NCBI GenBank assembly: GCA_965215615.1
Contig: OZ244068.1
Location: forward strand, 2,914,001-2,978,000
Source: CBDATA01 sp965215615
Lineage (GTDB): Bacteria; Acidobacteriota; Vicinamibacteria; Marinacidobacterales; Marinacidobacteraceae
Reading direction: 5' to 3'
DNA: 64,000 bases
Position 1 is the first letter of the stretch. Each line of letters starts with the position of its first letter. The translations under genes were made by a program, and so were the position numbers. The notes under the pieces are model-generated. The model ran no database searches, was not told the DNA's origin, and worked only from the letters and a program-made list of their open reading frames with translations. This document shows positions 31,348 through 40,478 of the stretch, piece by piece.

Positions 31348-34300
31348 TTGACCTCCCCGCCCCCCCGCGTCCACCCCGGCGAGGCGTTCGCCGGCAAGGG
31401 CATCTTCCTGCTCGGTGGCACCGGGTTCCTCGGCAAGGTCTGCCTCGGGATGCTGCTCACCCACTTCCCGGAAATCCGCAGGATCTACATGATGGTCCGG
31501 GCGCCGGGCGAGGCGGAGAGCCAGGAGCGTTTCCGGGACATGGTCACCGGCTCGCCGGCGTTTTCTCCGCTTCGCGAGGCACGGGGGGAGGCATTCGAGT
31601 CGTTCCTCGCCGAAAAGGTGGTGGTGCTGGATGGGGACATCACCCGCGAGAACCTCGGGTATCCGGAAGAAAGGGCGGCCGCGGTGGCGGCGGACATCGA
31701 CCTCATCCTGAACTGCTCGGGCCGGGTGAACTTCAACCCGCCGCTCGAGGCGGCGCTCGCCACCAACGTCCACGGAACCCGCAACGTGATCGCCTTCGCA
31801 CGGCGGATGGCGCGCCCGGCGCTGATCCACACGAGCACCTGCTTCGTCGCCGGCAACCGCGCCGGGGAGATCCGGGAGGACGAGCCGGTGATCGGCTACT
31901 TCCCCCGCCGCGACCGCGAGGATCAGGAATTCCGGGTGGACCTGGAAATCGAAGACTGTGAAAGGCTTGCGGCCCGGGTCCGCGACGAGGCGGAGGACAA
32001 GTCCCGGCTCGATGCCTTCGAGGAATCGGCCCGCCGCCGGTTCCGGGAAGAGGGGCGTGACCCGAACGACTCCCGCGCGCTCGCACTCGCGCTCGCCACC
32101 GAACGCAAGGAATGGATCCGTCGCCGGCTGCGCGATCTCGGAATCGAAAAGGCCCAGGGCTGGGGCTGGCCCAACATCTACACCTACACGAAGAGCCTCG
32201 GGGACCAACTGGTGGCGGGTGCCGACGGCATCGCGCGCGCCATCGTGCGGCCGGCGGTGGTCGAGAGCGCGCTCGATTTCCCCCACCCCGGCTGGAACGA
32301 GGGGTTCACCACCAGTGCCCCGCTCGTGCGGATGACGCTCCGTGGCCAGAACCTGTTCCCGGTGGACGAGGACGTGGTTCTCGACGTGGTCCCGGTGGAC
32401 ATGGTGGCCTCGGCAACCCTCGCGGTGGGTGCCGAAGCGCTGGTCGGCGAGCCGCGCATGGTCTATCAGGTGGCGAGCGGCGACCGGAACCCGACGCGGG
32501 TCGGCCGGCTCGTGGATTTGGTGGGCCTCTACAAGCGTCAGCACTTCGAGAAACGCGAGACCGGGTTCAAGGCCTGGAACGAGATGCTCGCCCGCATGGA
32601 GGCCAGCGCGATCCCGGCGGAAACCTTCGAGAAGCACGCTCTTGGCTGGGTTCGCGGGGCCACCACCGAGCTTCTCGGCTTTCTCGAAGAGATGGGCCAC
32701 CGGCCGCTCGGCCCGCTCGACGGGCTGGTTCGCGACCTCCGCAGCCGGGCCTCCGACCTCGACCGCTTCGTGGGGGAGAGCGAGAAGCACTACCGCACCT
32801 TCAAGCCGTTCATCGCCGGCGAGAAGTACATCTTCCGCGCCGACAACACCCACGACCTGTTCTCCCGCCTCGAGGGGCACGAAGGAAAGCTCCACTTCGC
32901 CCCGGAGGAAATCGACTGGTACGACTACTGGCTCCATGTCCATCTGCCCGGCCTCGAGCGCTGGGTGTTCCCGGCTCTCGAAGAACAGGAGCGGGCGCGT
33001 CCGCGGCGGGTGTATGCCTACCGGTCCCTCATCGAGCTCTTCGACGCCTGCACCCGGAACCACGCCGGCCGGGTGGCGATGCGCATCACCCGGGGCGGCC
33101 GCGAGGAGCGCTACACCTACGCCGACCTCCGCGAATGCGTTCTCCGCGGCGCAGCTTTCCTGGTGGAGCAGGGGTTCGGCCCCGGAGACCACATCGCCCT
33201 CATCGGGGACAACTCGCCCGAATGGGGCATGGCGTATTTCGCGATCCAGCGGATCGGCGCGGTGGCGATCCCCCTCGAGCGCGATCTTGGAACCCGCGAG
33301 CTTCCGAAGCTGCTCAAGGCGGGCGATGCGAAGGGTCTCCTCGTGGGCGACGGCCTCGCGGAGAGCCGCCCGCGCCTCGTCGAAGGCTCGAAAATTCCGG
33401 CGCACCGGCTCTCGGAGATATTCGTGATCGGCGACGAAGCCGAAGAAGCCGAGCGGATCGCCGGCCTCCCCACACCGGCGAAGGGGACCGCCCTCGCTTC
33501 GATCCTCTTCACTTCGGGCACCACCGGCGCCCCGAAGGGGGTGATGCTCACCCACCGGAACTTCGCGAGCCTGGTGGCCAAGCTGTGCTCGGTCTATGAC
33601 ATCGGCGAGGAGGACGGCGCGCTGAGTGTGCTGCCGCTCCACCACGCGTTCGAGTTCACCGTCGGCTTCCTCCTGCCCCTCTCGCGCGGAGCGCAGATCG
33701 CCTATCTCGAGGAGCTCACTCCCGACTCCCTGGGCGACGAGCTCAAGAAGGGCCACACCACCTGCATGGTCGGGGTGCCCGCGCTCTGGGATCTGCTTCG
33801 GCGGCGAATCCTCGCGCCCTTCGCGGATCGCTCCCCGCGGGCCGAGGATCTGATGGTGGCGCTGGTGGACGCGCTCTACCTGCTGCGGGACGACACCGGC
33901 GTGAATCTGGGCCCGGCGCTCTTCCTGCCGGTCCACACCGCACTGGGAGGTCGTCTCCGCTATCTCATCAGCGGTGCCTCCGCCATCTCCGAATCCACCT
34001 GGAAGACCTTCCGGGGCCTCGGCTTCCAGATGGCGCAGGGCTACGGACTCACCGAGGCCGCGCCGGTGCTCACCGTGACCTCTCCCACCGGCCGCCCGCC
34101 GCTCGGAAGCGTGGGCAAGCCGCTCCCCGGGGTCTCGCTCCGCATCCACGAGCCGGATGCTTCCGGGGTCGGTGAAGTGATGGCCCGCGGTCCGAATGTC
34201 ATGGCCGGCTACTACCGGAACGAGAAAGCCACCGCCGAGGTGCTGACTCCGGAAGGCTGGCTCATGACCGGAGACCTCGGCCGGCTCGACGGGGACGGGA

Positions 34301-35682
34301 ACCTGTTCCTGGTCGGCCGCCGCAAGGAAGTGATCGTGGACAGCGGGGGGAAGAACATCTACCCGGACGAGATCGAGGAGATCTACGCCACGCCGCTCGC
34401 CCGCGAGCTGGTGGTGGTCGGGCTGCCGGACGGTGCGGCGGAGCAGGTCGCGGCGGTGGTCGTGGCGCGGGAGAGCGGGCCGGAAGCGCGGGCCGCGATC
34501 GAAGCGCACTTCCGCGAGGTCGGCAACACGCTTTCGATCACGAAGCGGGTCAAGACTGTGGAATTCCGCGAAGAGGCGCTCCCCCGCACCGCCACCCGCA
34601 AGGCGCGGCGCGCCGAAATCGTCCGCTGGCTGATTGCCCGGCGGCGCGAAGCAGCGGGCGAGGAGCAACCGGAAGCAGCGGCGGGCGACCGGCTGATCCG
34701 GCTGGTGGCGCGGGTCGCCGAGCGTCCGGCTTCCGCGGTTCGTCTCGATTCCTCCTTTGCGGAGCTCGGTTTCGACAGCCTGATGTACAACGAGCTTGCG
34801 GGCGCACTCGAAGCCGAGTTCGGTCATTCGGTCGCCCCGGAAGCACTCGCCGGCATGGCCACCCTTGCCGAGCTGCCGCCGGGGCTCCGGGGGGCCGGTG
34901 CCGCGCCTTCGGGCCGTCGTCGCCGGGAGGCACCGGTAGATGAAATCGAAGTCCCGGAGGCGATCCGGCAACTGGGGCGGGCTGGCCTCGGCGAAGCGCA
35001 GCGCTGGCTCTACGAGCAGGCACTCGAAACGACCGTCACCGGCCGCGCCCACATCCCGCCCCACACCCACTTCATCGTGGTGGCAAACCACGGCTCGCAC
35101 CTCGACACCGGGCTCGTCCGTCACGCGCTCGGAGAAGCCGCTTCCAACCTGGTGACGCTCGCGGCAGCCGATTATTTCTTCGACAACCGGATCAAGCGGG
35201 CCTTTTTCAGCAGCTTCACGAGTCTCGTGCCGATGGAGCGCCGGGGGTCGATCCGGGATTCGCTGGAAGCCGCGACGGCTTATCTGGAGACCGGGCACAA
35301 CGTCCTCATCTTTCCCGAGGGGACCCGCTCACGAAGCGGCGAAATGGCCCCGTTCCGACGCGGTTTCGCCCACCTGGCGTTCCGTTGCGGGGTCGGGGTG
35401 CTGCCGGTGCGCCTCGATGCCTGGCGGGCGTTTCCACCGGGCGCGGTCACTCTTCAAGCCCGCAAGATCTCCGCCCGGATCGGCCCCTTCCTGTCCCCGG
35501 AACGGCTCGCCGAAGTCGCCGGGAAAAGCCGCGGATCCTCCGCCGAGCGCCGGGTGGCGCTGCTTGCCCAGACAGTCGTGGAACGCCTCGGCCGCAACGA
35601 GCCGATCCGACTGGACGAAGCGGTTGCGCACATCCGTGAAGCCACGCCGCAGGGGAACGGCAACCGCCCGCCGCCGGAATGA
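31348..35682 (+). CDS. Multidomain fatty acyl reductase - acyl-adenylate ligase - ACP - acyltransferase (ElbD-like)
   Basis: A 1444-residue lipid megasynthase-like enzyme. Domains in order: (1) fatty acyl-CoA/ACP reductase, residues about 10-480, with LLGGTGFLGK (22-28 loop), catalytic Y278-x3-K282 in YTYTKSLGD, and RPAVVESAL; (2) a FAR C-terminal ('sterile') segment around 485-540 (YIFRADNTHDLFSRLE, EIDWYDYW); (3) AMP-binding ligase about 555-1085 with TSGTTGAPKG at 722, GYGLTEAAP and LMTGDLGRLD; (4) acyl carrier domain with the phosphopantetheine Ser1144 in ELGFDSLMY; (5) PlsC acyltransferase with NHGSHLD at 1247-1253 and FPEGTRSRSG. Such a protein could activate, carry, reduce and transfer an acyl chain. 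The domain set recalls myxobacterial ElbD of ether-lipid synthesis. The start is TTG 31348, 5 nt after the LarA-like gene. Confidence 0.85.
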   Translation: MTSPPPRVHPGEAFAGKGIFLLGGTGFLGKVCLGMLLTHFPEIRRIYMMVRAPGEAESQERFRDMVTGSPAFSPLREARGEAFESFLAEKVVVLDGDITRENLGYPEERAAAVAADIDLILNCSGRVNFNPPLEAALATNVHGTRNVIAFARRMARPALIHTSTCFVAGNRAGEIREDEPVIGYFPRRDREDQEFRVDLEIEDCERLAARVRDEAEDKSRLDAFEESARRRFREEGRDPNDSRALALALATERKEWIRRRLRDLGIEKAQGWGWPNIYTYTKSLGDQLVAGADGIARAIVRPAVVESALDFPHPGWNEGFTTSAPLVRMTLRGQNLFPVDEDVVLDVVPVDMVASATLAVGAEALVGEPRMVYQVASGDRNPTRVGRLVDLVGLYKRQHFEKRETGFKAWNEMLARMEASAIPAETFEKHALGWVRGATTELLGFLEEMGHRPLGPLDGLVRDLRSRASDLDRFVGESEKHYRTFKPFIAGEKYIFRADNTHDLFSRLEGHEGKLHFAPEEIDWYDYWLHVHLPGLERWVFPALEEQERARPRRVYAYRSLIELFDACTRNHAGRVAMRITRGGREERYTYADLRECVLRGAAFLVEQGFGPGDHIALIGDNSPEWGMAYFAIQRIGAVAIPLERDLGTRELPKLLKAGDAKGLLVGDGLAESRPRLVEGSKIPAHRLSEIFVIGDEAEEAERIAGLPTPAKGTALASILFTSGTTGAPKGVMLTHRNFASLVAKLCSVYDIGEEDGALSVLPLHHAFEFTVGFLLPLSRGAQIAYLEELTPDSLGDELKKGHTTCMVGVPALWDLLRRRILAPFADRSPRAEDLMVALVDALYLLRDDTGVNLGPALFLPVHTALGGRLRYLISGASAISESTWKTFRGLGFQMAQGYGLTEAAPVLTVTSPTGRPPLGSVGKPLPGVSLRIHEPDASGVGEVMARGPNVMAGYYRNEKATAEVLTPEGWLMTGDLGRLDGDGNLFLVGRRKEVIVDSGGKNIYPDEIEEIYATPLARELVVVGLPDGAAEQVAAVVVARESGPEARAAIEAHFREVGNTLSITKRVKTVEFREEALPRTATRKARRAEIVRWLIARRREAAGEEQPEAAAGDRLIRLVARVAERPASAVRLDSSFAELGFDSLMYNELAGALEAEFGHSVAPEALAGMATLAELPPGLRGAGAAPSGRRRREAPVDEIEVPEAIRQLGRAGLGEAQRWLYEQALETTVTGRAHIPPHTHFIVVANHGSHLDTGLVRHALGEAASNLVTLAAADYFFDNRIKRAFFSSFTSLVPMERRGSIRDSLEAATAYLETGHNVLIFPEGTRSRSGEMAPFRRGFAHLAFRCGVGVLPVRLDAWRAFPPGAVTLQARKISARIGPFLSPERLAEVAGKSRGSSAERRVALLAQTVVERLGRNEPIRLDEAVAHIREATPQGNGNRPPPE

Positions 35683-36665
35683 CGGGTCCCCGCCCTCCGG
35701 TTCTGGTGACCGGTGCGACCGGCTTCCTCGGCCGGCATCTGCTGTCCGGGCTGGATCCCTCGACGGGTCCGGTTCGCCTTCTCGCCCGGAATCCGGCCCC
35801 CGATCTCGAAGCGCGCGGCTTCGAGGTCAGGACCGGCGATGTCACTTCGCCGGATTCCCTCCGGGAGGCGATGGAGGGAATCTCGGGCGTGTTCCACCTG
35901 GCGGGGCGGGTGTCCCGCGATCCGGAGGCCGCGCCCGAGCTCGACCGGGTCCACGTGGAGGGCGCGAGACGGCTCGCCGAAGCGGCGGAAGCGGCTTCCG
36001 TCCGGCGGATCGTGCTGGTTTCCACGAGCGGCACCATCGCGGTGAGCCGCGACCCGGCACCGGATCAGGACGAAACCACTCCCACCCCCGTCGGGCTCAT
36101 CGGCGGTTGGCCCTACTACCGCAGCAAATGGCTTCAGGAGCGGACCCTGCTCGGGGCCGGCGGTGCCTTCGAGCTGGTCATCGTCCACCCGTCGCTCCTG
36201 CTCGGCCCCGAGGACGACCGGCTCTCTTCGACTGGTGACATCCTGCGCTTCCTGTCCGGTCGGGTGAGCGTCTGTCCGCCGGGCGGACTGAACTTCGTGG
36301 ATGTTCGCGATGCCGCCCGGACCATCATCGCCGCGATGGACCGGGGACGCGCCGGGGAGCGCTATCTGGTCGGCGGCCCCAACTGGTCGTTCGAGGAATT
36401 CTTCGCCTGCCTCGGTGAGCTCACGGATCGCGCCCCTCCCCGGCTGCGCCTTCCCCGCGGGATGTACACCGCGGGAGCGCTCTTGACCGAGGAAGTGGCG
36501 CGCCAGCTTGGCCGCGAGCCGGCGGTGGACCGGATCAGCCGCGAGATGGCCGCCTGCTACTGGTGGTTTCGCTCGGTCAAGGCAGAACGGGAGCTCGGCC
36601 ACGAAGCCCGCGAAGGGCGGCTCACCCTGAGCGATACGGTCCGCTGGCTGGACCAGCGGGTGTAG
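35679..36665 (+). CDS. NAD(P)-dependent epimerase/dehydrogenase of the lipid cluster
   Basis: Extended short-chain dehydrogenase, 328 residues. Rossmann loop TGATGFLGRHL, GVFHLAGRVS, and active-site Y-x3-K in YYRSK. Similar proteins include HpnA-like and 3-beta-HSD-like enzymes. It overlaps the multidomain enzyme by 4 bases (ATGA), so the two are made together and it probably acts on the same lipid intermediate. Its 3' end overlaps the convergent kinase gene by 44 bp. Confidence 0.85.
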   Translation: MTGPRPPVLVTGATGFLGRHLLSGLDPSTGPVRLLARNPAPDLEARGFEVRTGDVTSPDSLREAMEGISGVFHLAGRVSRDPEAAPELDRVHVEGARRLAEAAEAASVRRIVLVSTSGTIAVSRDPAPDQDETTPTPVGLIGGWPYYRSKWLQERTLLGAGGAFELVIVHPSLLLGPEDDRLSSTGDILRFLSGRVSVCPPGGLNFVDVRDAARTIIAAMDRGRAGERYLVGGPNWSFEEFFACLGELTDRAPPRLRLPRGMYTAGALLTEEVARQLGREPAVDRISREMAACYWWFRSVKAERELGHEAREGRLTLSDTVRWLDQRV

Positions 36666-37563
36666 GCCGGCGCACGCGGATCGCCCCGGCGACCACCCGG
36701 ACCCGTACGGTCCCGACCGTCTCGGCGACTTCTCCATCCAGCTCGAGGAGCGTCTTTCCGTTTCCCGAGTGGGGCCGGATGGAAACACTCCCGATCCGGT
36801 AATGCGCGAGCTGCGGCAAGGAGAAATGCTCGCCGGAGCGGAGCCGGCGCACCGCATCCAGCCAGCCGCGAAGCGAAAGCGGGCCGATCAGCGCGGCATC
36901 GAGGAGCCCGTCGCCGACATCGGCACCCGGCGTGAGGGGAACGCCGCCGCCGAAGCGCCCGGAGTTCAGCAGGCTGAGGTTCACGAGGACACGCGGGCGG
37001 GCCCCCGACTCGTCGAAATCAACGAGGAAGGTCTCGGCGGGATGCGAAAGCGCCCCCCGAACCGCATTCACGGCGTAGGACGCTCGTCCGAATCTCTTCG
37101 CGTCGCGGGTGCGGAGGTTCACCGCCGCCGCGAGCCCCACCGAAAAGCTGTTGAGGAACATGCGCGGGGCCTGGTCCGAAAAGGTGACGAGCCCCAGATC
37201 AGTCGGAAGCGCTTCCTTTCCCAGCAGGCGAATGGCCTCCCGCTCATGCGACGGGATTCCGACCCCGTGGGCGAAATCGTTTCCGGTCCCGAGCGGGAGG
37301 ATGCCGAGTTCGGCGGTGTTTTCCCCCGCTTCGACGAGCCCGCGGGCGACTTCGGAGATCGTGCCGTCCCCGCCCGCCGCGATGATGAGCGTGCGGTCCC
37401 GCGCCTGCCGGCAGGCCGTCTCCCGGGCATCTCCCGGGCCCTTCGTCCAGTGAACGTCCACGGGGCCAAGCCGCTCCATGACATATCCGGCGAGCTGGCG
37501 AAACCCTTTCTTTCCGCCGCTACCGGCGGCCGGATTGGCGAGGACGAGAGGTCGGGAATGCAA
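36622..37563 (-). CDS. Diacylglycerol kinase-like lipid kinase (DAGK catalytic domain)
   Basis: 313 residues of the YegS/DgkB type soluble lipid kinases. VLANPAAGSGGKKGF, the nucleotide motif IIAAGGDGTISEVARGL, GILPLGTGNDFAHG, and late LLELDGEV are all visible. It would phosphorylate diacylglycerol or a related lipid at the membrane. It is convergent with the epimerase and divergent from the CDP-alcohol transferase, so it is adjacent to but not co-transcribed with the lipid cluster. Confidence 0.88.
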   Translation of the reverse strand: MHSRPLVLANPAAGSGGKKGFRQLAGYVMERLGPVDVHWTKGPGDARETACRQARDRTLIIAAGGDGTISEVARGLVEAGENTAELGILPLGTGNDFAHGVGIPSHEREAIRLLGKEALPTDLGLVTFSDQAPRMFLNSFSVGLAAAVNLRTRDAKRFGRASYAVNAVRGALSHPAETFLVDFDESGARPRVLVNLSLLNSGRFGGGVPLTPGADVGDGLLDAALIGPLSLRGWLDAVRRLRSGEHFSLPQLAHYRIGSVSIRPHSGNGKTLLELDGEVAETVGTVRVRVVAGAIRVRRPTPAGPASGPYRSG

Positions 37564-37654
37564 GGTTTCGGGAGTTCGGCCACGAGTGGCCGCGCGCGTA
37601 TGCTACGGGGCGGATTTTCCTCGCGCCGCCTTCGTCGCACAAAAGCCTCCCCTC

Positions 37655-38461
37655 ATGCCGAACGCCGTCCCGCCGCCCGATCCCGAAGGAGAGGCGGAGT
37701 CCGAGGAGCGAGACTCCGGAAGGGGAGCGGCCGGCCTCTTCTTCAAGCATCTCGGAGGGGTGACGGCCGCGGGTCTCTCGTGGATCCGGAAGACCATCGC
37801 GCAGGGGATCATACGGGCGCGAATACCGGCCAACGTCATCACCCTGACCGGGCCCATCGCGCTCCTGCTCCTGTTCATCCCGATGCTCGAGGGCGACCTC
37901 GTGACAGCGGGGCTCGTGGTGTTGCTCGGCGGCGCGTTCGACACCTTCGACGGCGCGGTGGCCCGGATTTCCGGTCGTGTCACCCGTTTCGGGGCGTATC
38001 TCGACTCGGTCATGGACCGCTACGCCGATGCCCTTCTGCTGTTCGGCCTGCTGGTCTTCCTGCTCCGGCATCTCTCCGGCCCTACCCAGACGCTCTATCT
38101 GACGCTGTGGGGGCTTGCCACCCTCGGGACGATGGTGACGAGCTACGCCAAGGCCCGCGCCGAAACCATGGTCCCTCAGTGCGTCGCCGGGTTCATGGAG
38201 CGCCCGGAGCGCACCTCGGTCGTGTTCCTCGCGCTGCTCGCCGGCAACTTCCACATCGGCCTCTGGTTCCTCGCGTTCTTCTGCAACCTGATCGCGATCC
38301 AGCGCATCTTCTTCACCCGGGCGATGCTCGCCGGCCGGGAATCGGTCCCGGCGTTCCGCTACTGGACCTACCGGCGCGGCTCGGCGGAGCACGCGGCGCT
38401 CTCGCTCGCGATCATCCTCTCGCTGATCTTCGGCCACCTCGCCTTCCCGCCCCCGGTCTGA
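37655..38461 (+). CDS. CDP-alcohol phosphatidyltransferase
   Basis: Membrane enzyme that joins a CDP-lipid to an alcohol. 268 residues with several TM helices. The family signature DGx2ARx8Gx3Dx3D is complete: DGAVARISGRVTRFGAYLD followed by SVMD. An acidic, probably disordered N-terminus (DPEGEAESEERDSGR) precedes the first TM. The alcohol (glycerol phosphate, inositol, other) cannot be read from the motif. The ATG at 37655 was chosen over an upstream in-frame start at 37478, which lies inside the divergent kinase gene. Confidence 0.87.
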   Translation: MPNAVPPPDPEGEAESEERDSGRGAAGLFFKHLGGVTAAGLSWIRKTIAQGIIRARIPANVITLTGPIALLLLFIPMLEGDLVTAGLVVLLGGAFDTFDGAVARISGRVTRFGAYLDSVMDRYADALLLFGLLVFLLRHLSGPTQTLYLTLWGLATLGTMVTSYAKARAETMVPQCVAGFMERPERTSVVFLALLAGNFHIGLWFLAFFCNLIAIQRIFFTRAMLAGRESVPAFRYWTYRRGSAEHAALSLAIILSLIFGHLAFPPPV

Positions 38462-38624
38462 CGGCCGCCGAAATTCGCATTTCGACCGGTGGCTTCGGTT
38501 TCCTTGTCAGCCACCCAATGAGAATTGCGATCCCCGCGCCCACCAACGCATCTACAGGACCGTAGCCATTTGGAAAGACGAACCCGACAAACGAATCCAT
38601 GGCGGAAGCGAGCGAATCAAGCAT
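38412..38624 (-). CDS. Small hypothetical membrane protein
   Basis: 70 residues: amphipathic start (MLDSLASAMDSFVGFVF), one TM helix (ALVGAGIAILIGWLT), then a basic tail rich in R/K/G. The ATG at 38624 is preceded by GAGGAG 10 bases upstream, a good ribosome-binding site. Its 3' end overlaps the convergent CDP-alcohol transferase by 50 bp. It lies downstream of the Cys-rich lipoprotein and may share its transcript. No family recognised. Confidence 0.45.
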   Translation of the reverse strand: MLDSLASAMDSFVGFVFPNGYGPVDALVGAGIAILIGWLTRKPKPPVEMRISAAVRPGAGRRGGRRSARG

Positions 38625-38665
38625 GGAACTCGTGCTCCTCAAGGGCGGGGAGTTCGCGATCCCTT

Positions 38666-39628
38666 CTATATGCAGTAGGGTCTGGGTCCGCAAAAGCCAT
38701 CAAGGCACCGCCTGAGGGCGTGTCGATATTCGGCGCGTGCTACTGCTCGAGCAGTGAGACAGGCAGCAGTAGCCGCCGCACAGGCAGGCCACAGGGGGCT
38801 ACCGACGATTGCGGCTGCGCACGCACCAGCCGCAAGGCGACATGCAACATCCGCATATTGGTTGTAAGTTGAGGCGATGTCCTCGGCATGGTCTGCGCAG
38901 GTTGTCGCATAGCTGCGGAGGCAGGCCTCCCAATCTTGTACGCCGCAAGATTCGTCCTCCGAACTTTCATCGTCTTCTGATTCAGTCGCTTCCGGAAGCT
39001 GCTGCGAAGCCCTCCCGCGCAAATCTGAAGGAGGTCGCGATAGGAATTTGGGCTGTTCTACTTCTGGCTGCGGCCCCAGCAAGTCCTCCATGACCTCCCT
39101 GCGAATTCGTTCCTGATCCAGCTTTCGCTGATCCTCTCGTTCCGTGAAGGCCGGATCTGTCAGGTGATCCTGGAACCAGTTTCGCAGGGTGTCCCGAGTT
39201 TCCGACCAGTTGCTGCCGGTCTCGCCGTCGTAGCCGTTTTTCAACGTAGCGAGCATAGCTTCGAGAGTTTTCCGCTGTTCCGGAGCGAGATCGGGGTTCG
39301 CGAGCATGGTGGCAACTACCTCATCCCAGATGTCGTCCGTGACCTTGCCACTCAAGTGGTTGTTCATCCAGCGTCCGACTTCTTCCTCGAAGACACCGGC
39401 ATCCGTGGCACCGGGGTATGTTCCGAGCATGGATTCATACAGTTCCAAGAGGCTGCCGGGATCCCCAACCGGCGGCAACGGAACCTCCTCTCGTGGATCA
39501 GTGAGCGCGGAAACAGGAGACAGCGAAGCGGGCGATTCTGCCTCGTTGCCGCACGCGACCCAACCGAGAGCCCCAACCACGAGCAAAGCGCCGAAGCGCC
39601 AATGGGAACCAGACAGCCAAGAGTGCAT
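38666..39628 (-). CDS. Hypothetical lipoprotein with Cys-rich C-terminus
   Basis: 320 residues, no known family. Lipobox in VVGALGWVACGNE. The middle (about 60-190) is helical and acidic, with a Ser/Glu/Asp linker (EATESEDDESSEDES). The last about 80 residues contain ten cysteines at irregular spacing within Ala-rich helices (CGVQDWEACLRSYATTC, then CRLAAGACAAA and PACAAATAAC, ending CLDGFCGPRPYCI), suggesting a disulfide-bonded helical domain. It has a strong promoter (39655-39683) and GGAGG ribosome-binding site. Base composition is less GC-rich than the core genes, a sign of later acquisition. Confidence 0.75.
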   Translation of the reverse strand: MHSWLSGSHWRFGALLVVGALGWVACGNEAESPASLSPVSALTDPREEVPLPPVGDPGSLLELYESMLGTYPGATDAGVFEEEVGRWMNNHLSGKVTDDIWDEVVATMLANPDLAPEQRKTLEAMLATLKNGYDGETGSNWSETRDTLRNWFQDHLTDPAFTEREDQRKLDQERIRREVMEDLLGPQPEVEQPKFLSRPPSDLRGRASQQLPEATESEDDESSEDESCGVQDWEACLRSYATTCADHAEDIASTYNQYADVACRLAAGACAAAIVGSPLWPACAAATAACLTARAVARAEYRHALRRCLDGFCGPRPYCI

Positions 39629-39654
39629 CGTGTCCTCCCCCCGTCCCTGTTTTC

Positions 39655-39683
39655 TTTATAGCACGAACAACGAAAAATGGCAA
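39655..39683 (-). promoter_or_regulatory. Sigma70-type promoter of the Cys-rich lipoprotein gene
   Basis: On the minus strand TTGCCA (39683-39678), a 17-base spacer and TATAAA (39660-39655), 26 bases before the ATG at 39628. It is the closest match to the sigma70 consensus in the window. Confidence 0.7.
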
Positions 39684-40223
39684 GTATGGAATGGAGGTTT
39701 GGATGTTCTCGGCAGGTGTCCCCCGCGTTTGCAGTGTCAAAGAGAGCGGAGGGTCATCGTTCCGGCCGGCTCGGCCACGAGTTCGGCGACATGGAGGCGA
39801 ATCACGTCGCCCCTTGAGCGGAGGGCGGTGTGGCGAACGAAAAGGGAACCACCAGATGCTCCCGGGTGGGGCCAATTATTCGCTCATCCCGTCAGGAAAC
39901 GAGATCGGCCGGTAGCCTCGAGGGGCCGGTGGAGGGAGGTCCACGCCGTGCTCTTCGCCGAAATGACGTGCAAACACCTCGGACGGCTTTGGGCGGACTT
40001 TGGTGCTGGCGCGCTCCTCGCGGATCAGGCGGCGAACCAGTTTTTCCATGGACGCGCGGATCTGTCGGACCTTCTGCGGCAGCCAGGATTTGGCATCGGG
40101 AGACATGCCACTTCTTCTCGGGTCGGGCCTTCCGAAGGCGGAAAGGGTCATCGTGAGGCGATGAGAGTATCCCGGAAGTCGAAATGCTCGTCCGTGTTTC
40201 CGCACACCTTGGAGCGCAGAAAT
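39684..40223. other. Gene-poor accessory stretch
   Basis: About 540 bases before the toxin-antitoxin pair. Apart from the doubtful small frame at 39876-40106 I find no supported gene. Short open frames here lack ribosome-binding sites and familiar motifs, so the stretch may be decayed accessory DNA. No terminal inverted repeats or transposase remnants were recognised. Confidence 0.5.
39876..40106 (-). CDS. Doubtful small hypothetical protein
   Basis: 76 residues if real: MSPDAKSWLPQKVRQIRASM, then charged helical sequence (EKLVRRLIREERASTK) and a Pro-rich end. The amphipathic pattern looks protein-like, but there is no good ribosome-binding site and the frame continues open upstream. It could be a remnant of a larger gene. 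Confidence 0.3.
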   Translation of the reverse strand: MSPDAKSWLPQKVRQIRASMEKLVRRLIREERASTKVRPKPSEVFARHFGEEHGVDLPPPAPRGYRPISFPDGMSE

Positions 40224-40466
40224 ATGGCAAGCATCACGATCCGAAATCTGGAAGAGGAGGTCAAGGAGCGCCTTCGTGTGCGGGCCGCCGAGCGGCATCG
40301 CTCCATGGAAGAGGAAGCGCGGCGCATTCTTCGTGACGCTGTCGGACGCCCGCACCCGCCTCGAAACCTGGCGCGTGCCATCCGTGCCCGTCTCGCGCCG
40401 CTTGGAGGCGTGGATTTGGAAGCGCCGCCACGCGACCCCGTCCGCGAGCCGCCGATTCTCGATTGA
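40224..40466 (+). CDS. FitA-type ribbon-helix-helix antitoxin
   Basis: 80 residues. Starts MASITIRNLEEEVKERLRVR, the usual Arc/FitA ribbon-helix-helix N-terminus, followed by RAAERHRSMEEEARRILRDAV, typical of FitA antitoxins. It would bind its own operator and the PIN toxin encoded 12 nt downstream. The C-terminal third (RARLAPLGGVDLEAPPRDPV) is the toxin-wrapping tail. Confidence 0.85.
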   Translation: MASITIRNLEEEVKERLRVRAAERHRSMEEEARRILRDAVGRPHPPRNLARAIRARLAPLGGVDLEAPPRDPVREPPILD

Positions 40467-40478
40467 GGCAGGAGCGGG

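Noticed and set aside
31111..35298. Long open frame on the minus strand opposite the reductase-ligase
   Set aside because: Arg/His/Glu-rich shadow of a gene with clear domains; no recognisable motif of its own.
39306..40223. Plus-strand frame running into the antitoxin
   Set aside because: It is the reverse complement of the Cys-rich lipoprotein gene for its first part; only the last 80 codons look like a ribbon-helix-helix protein.
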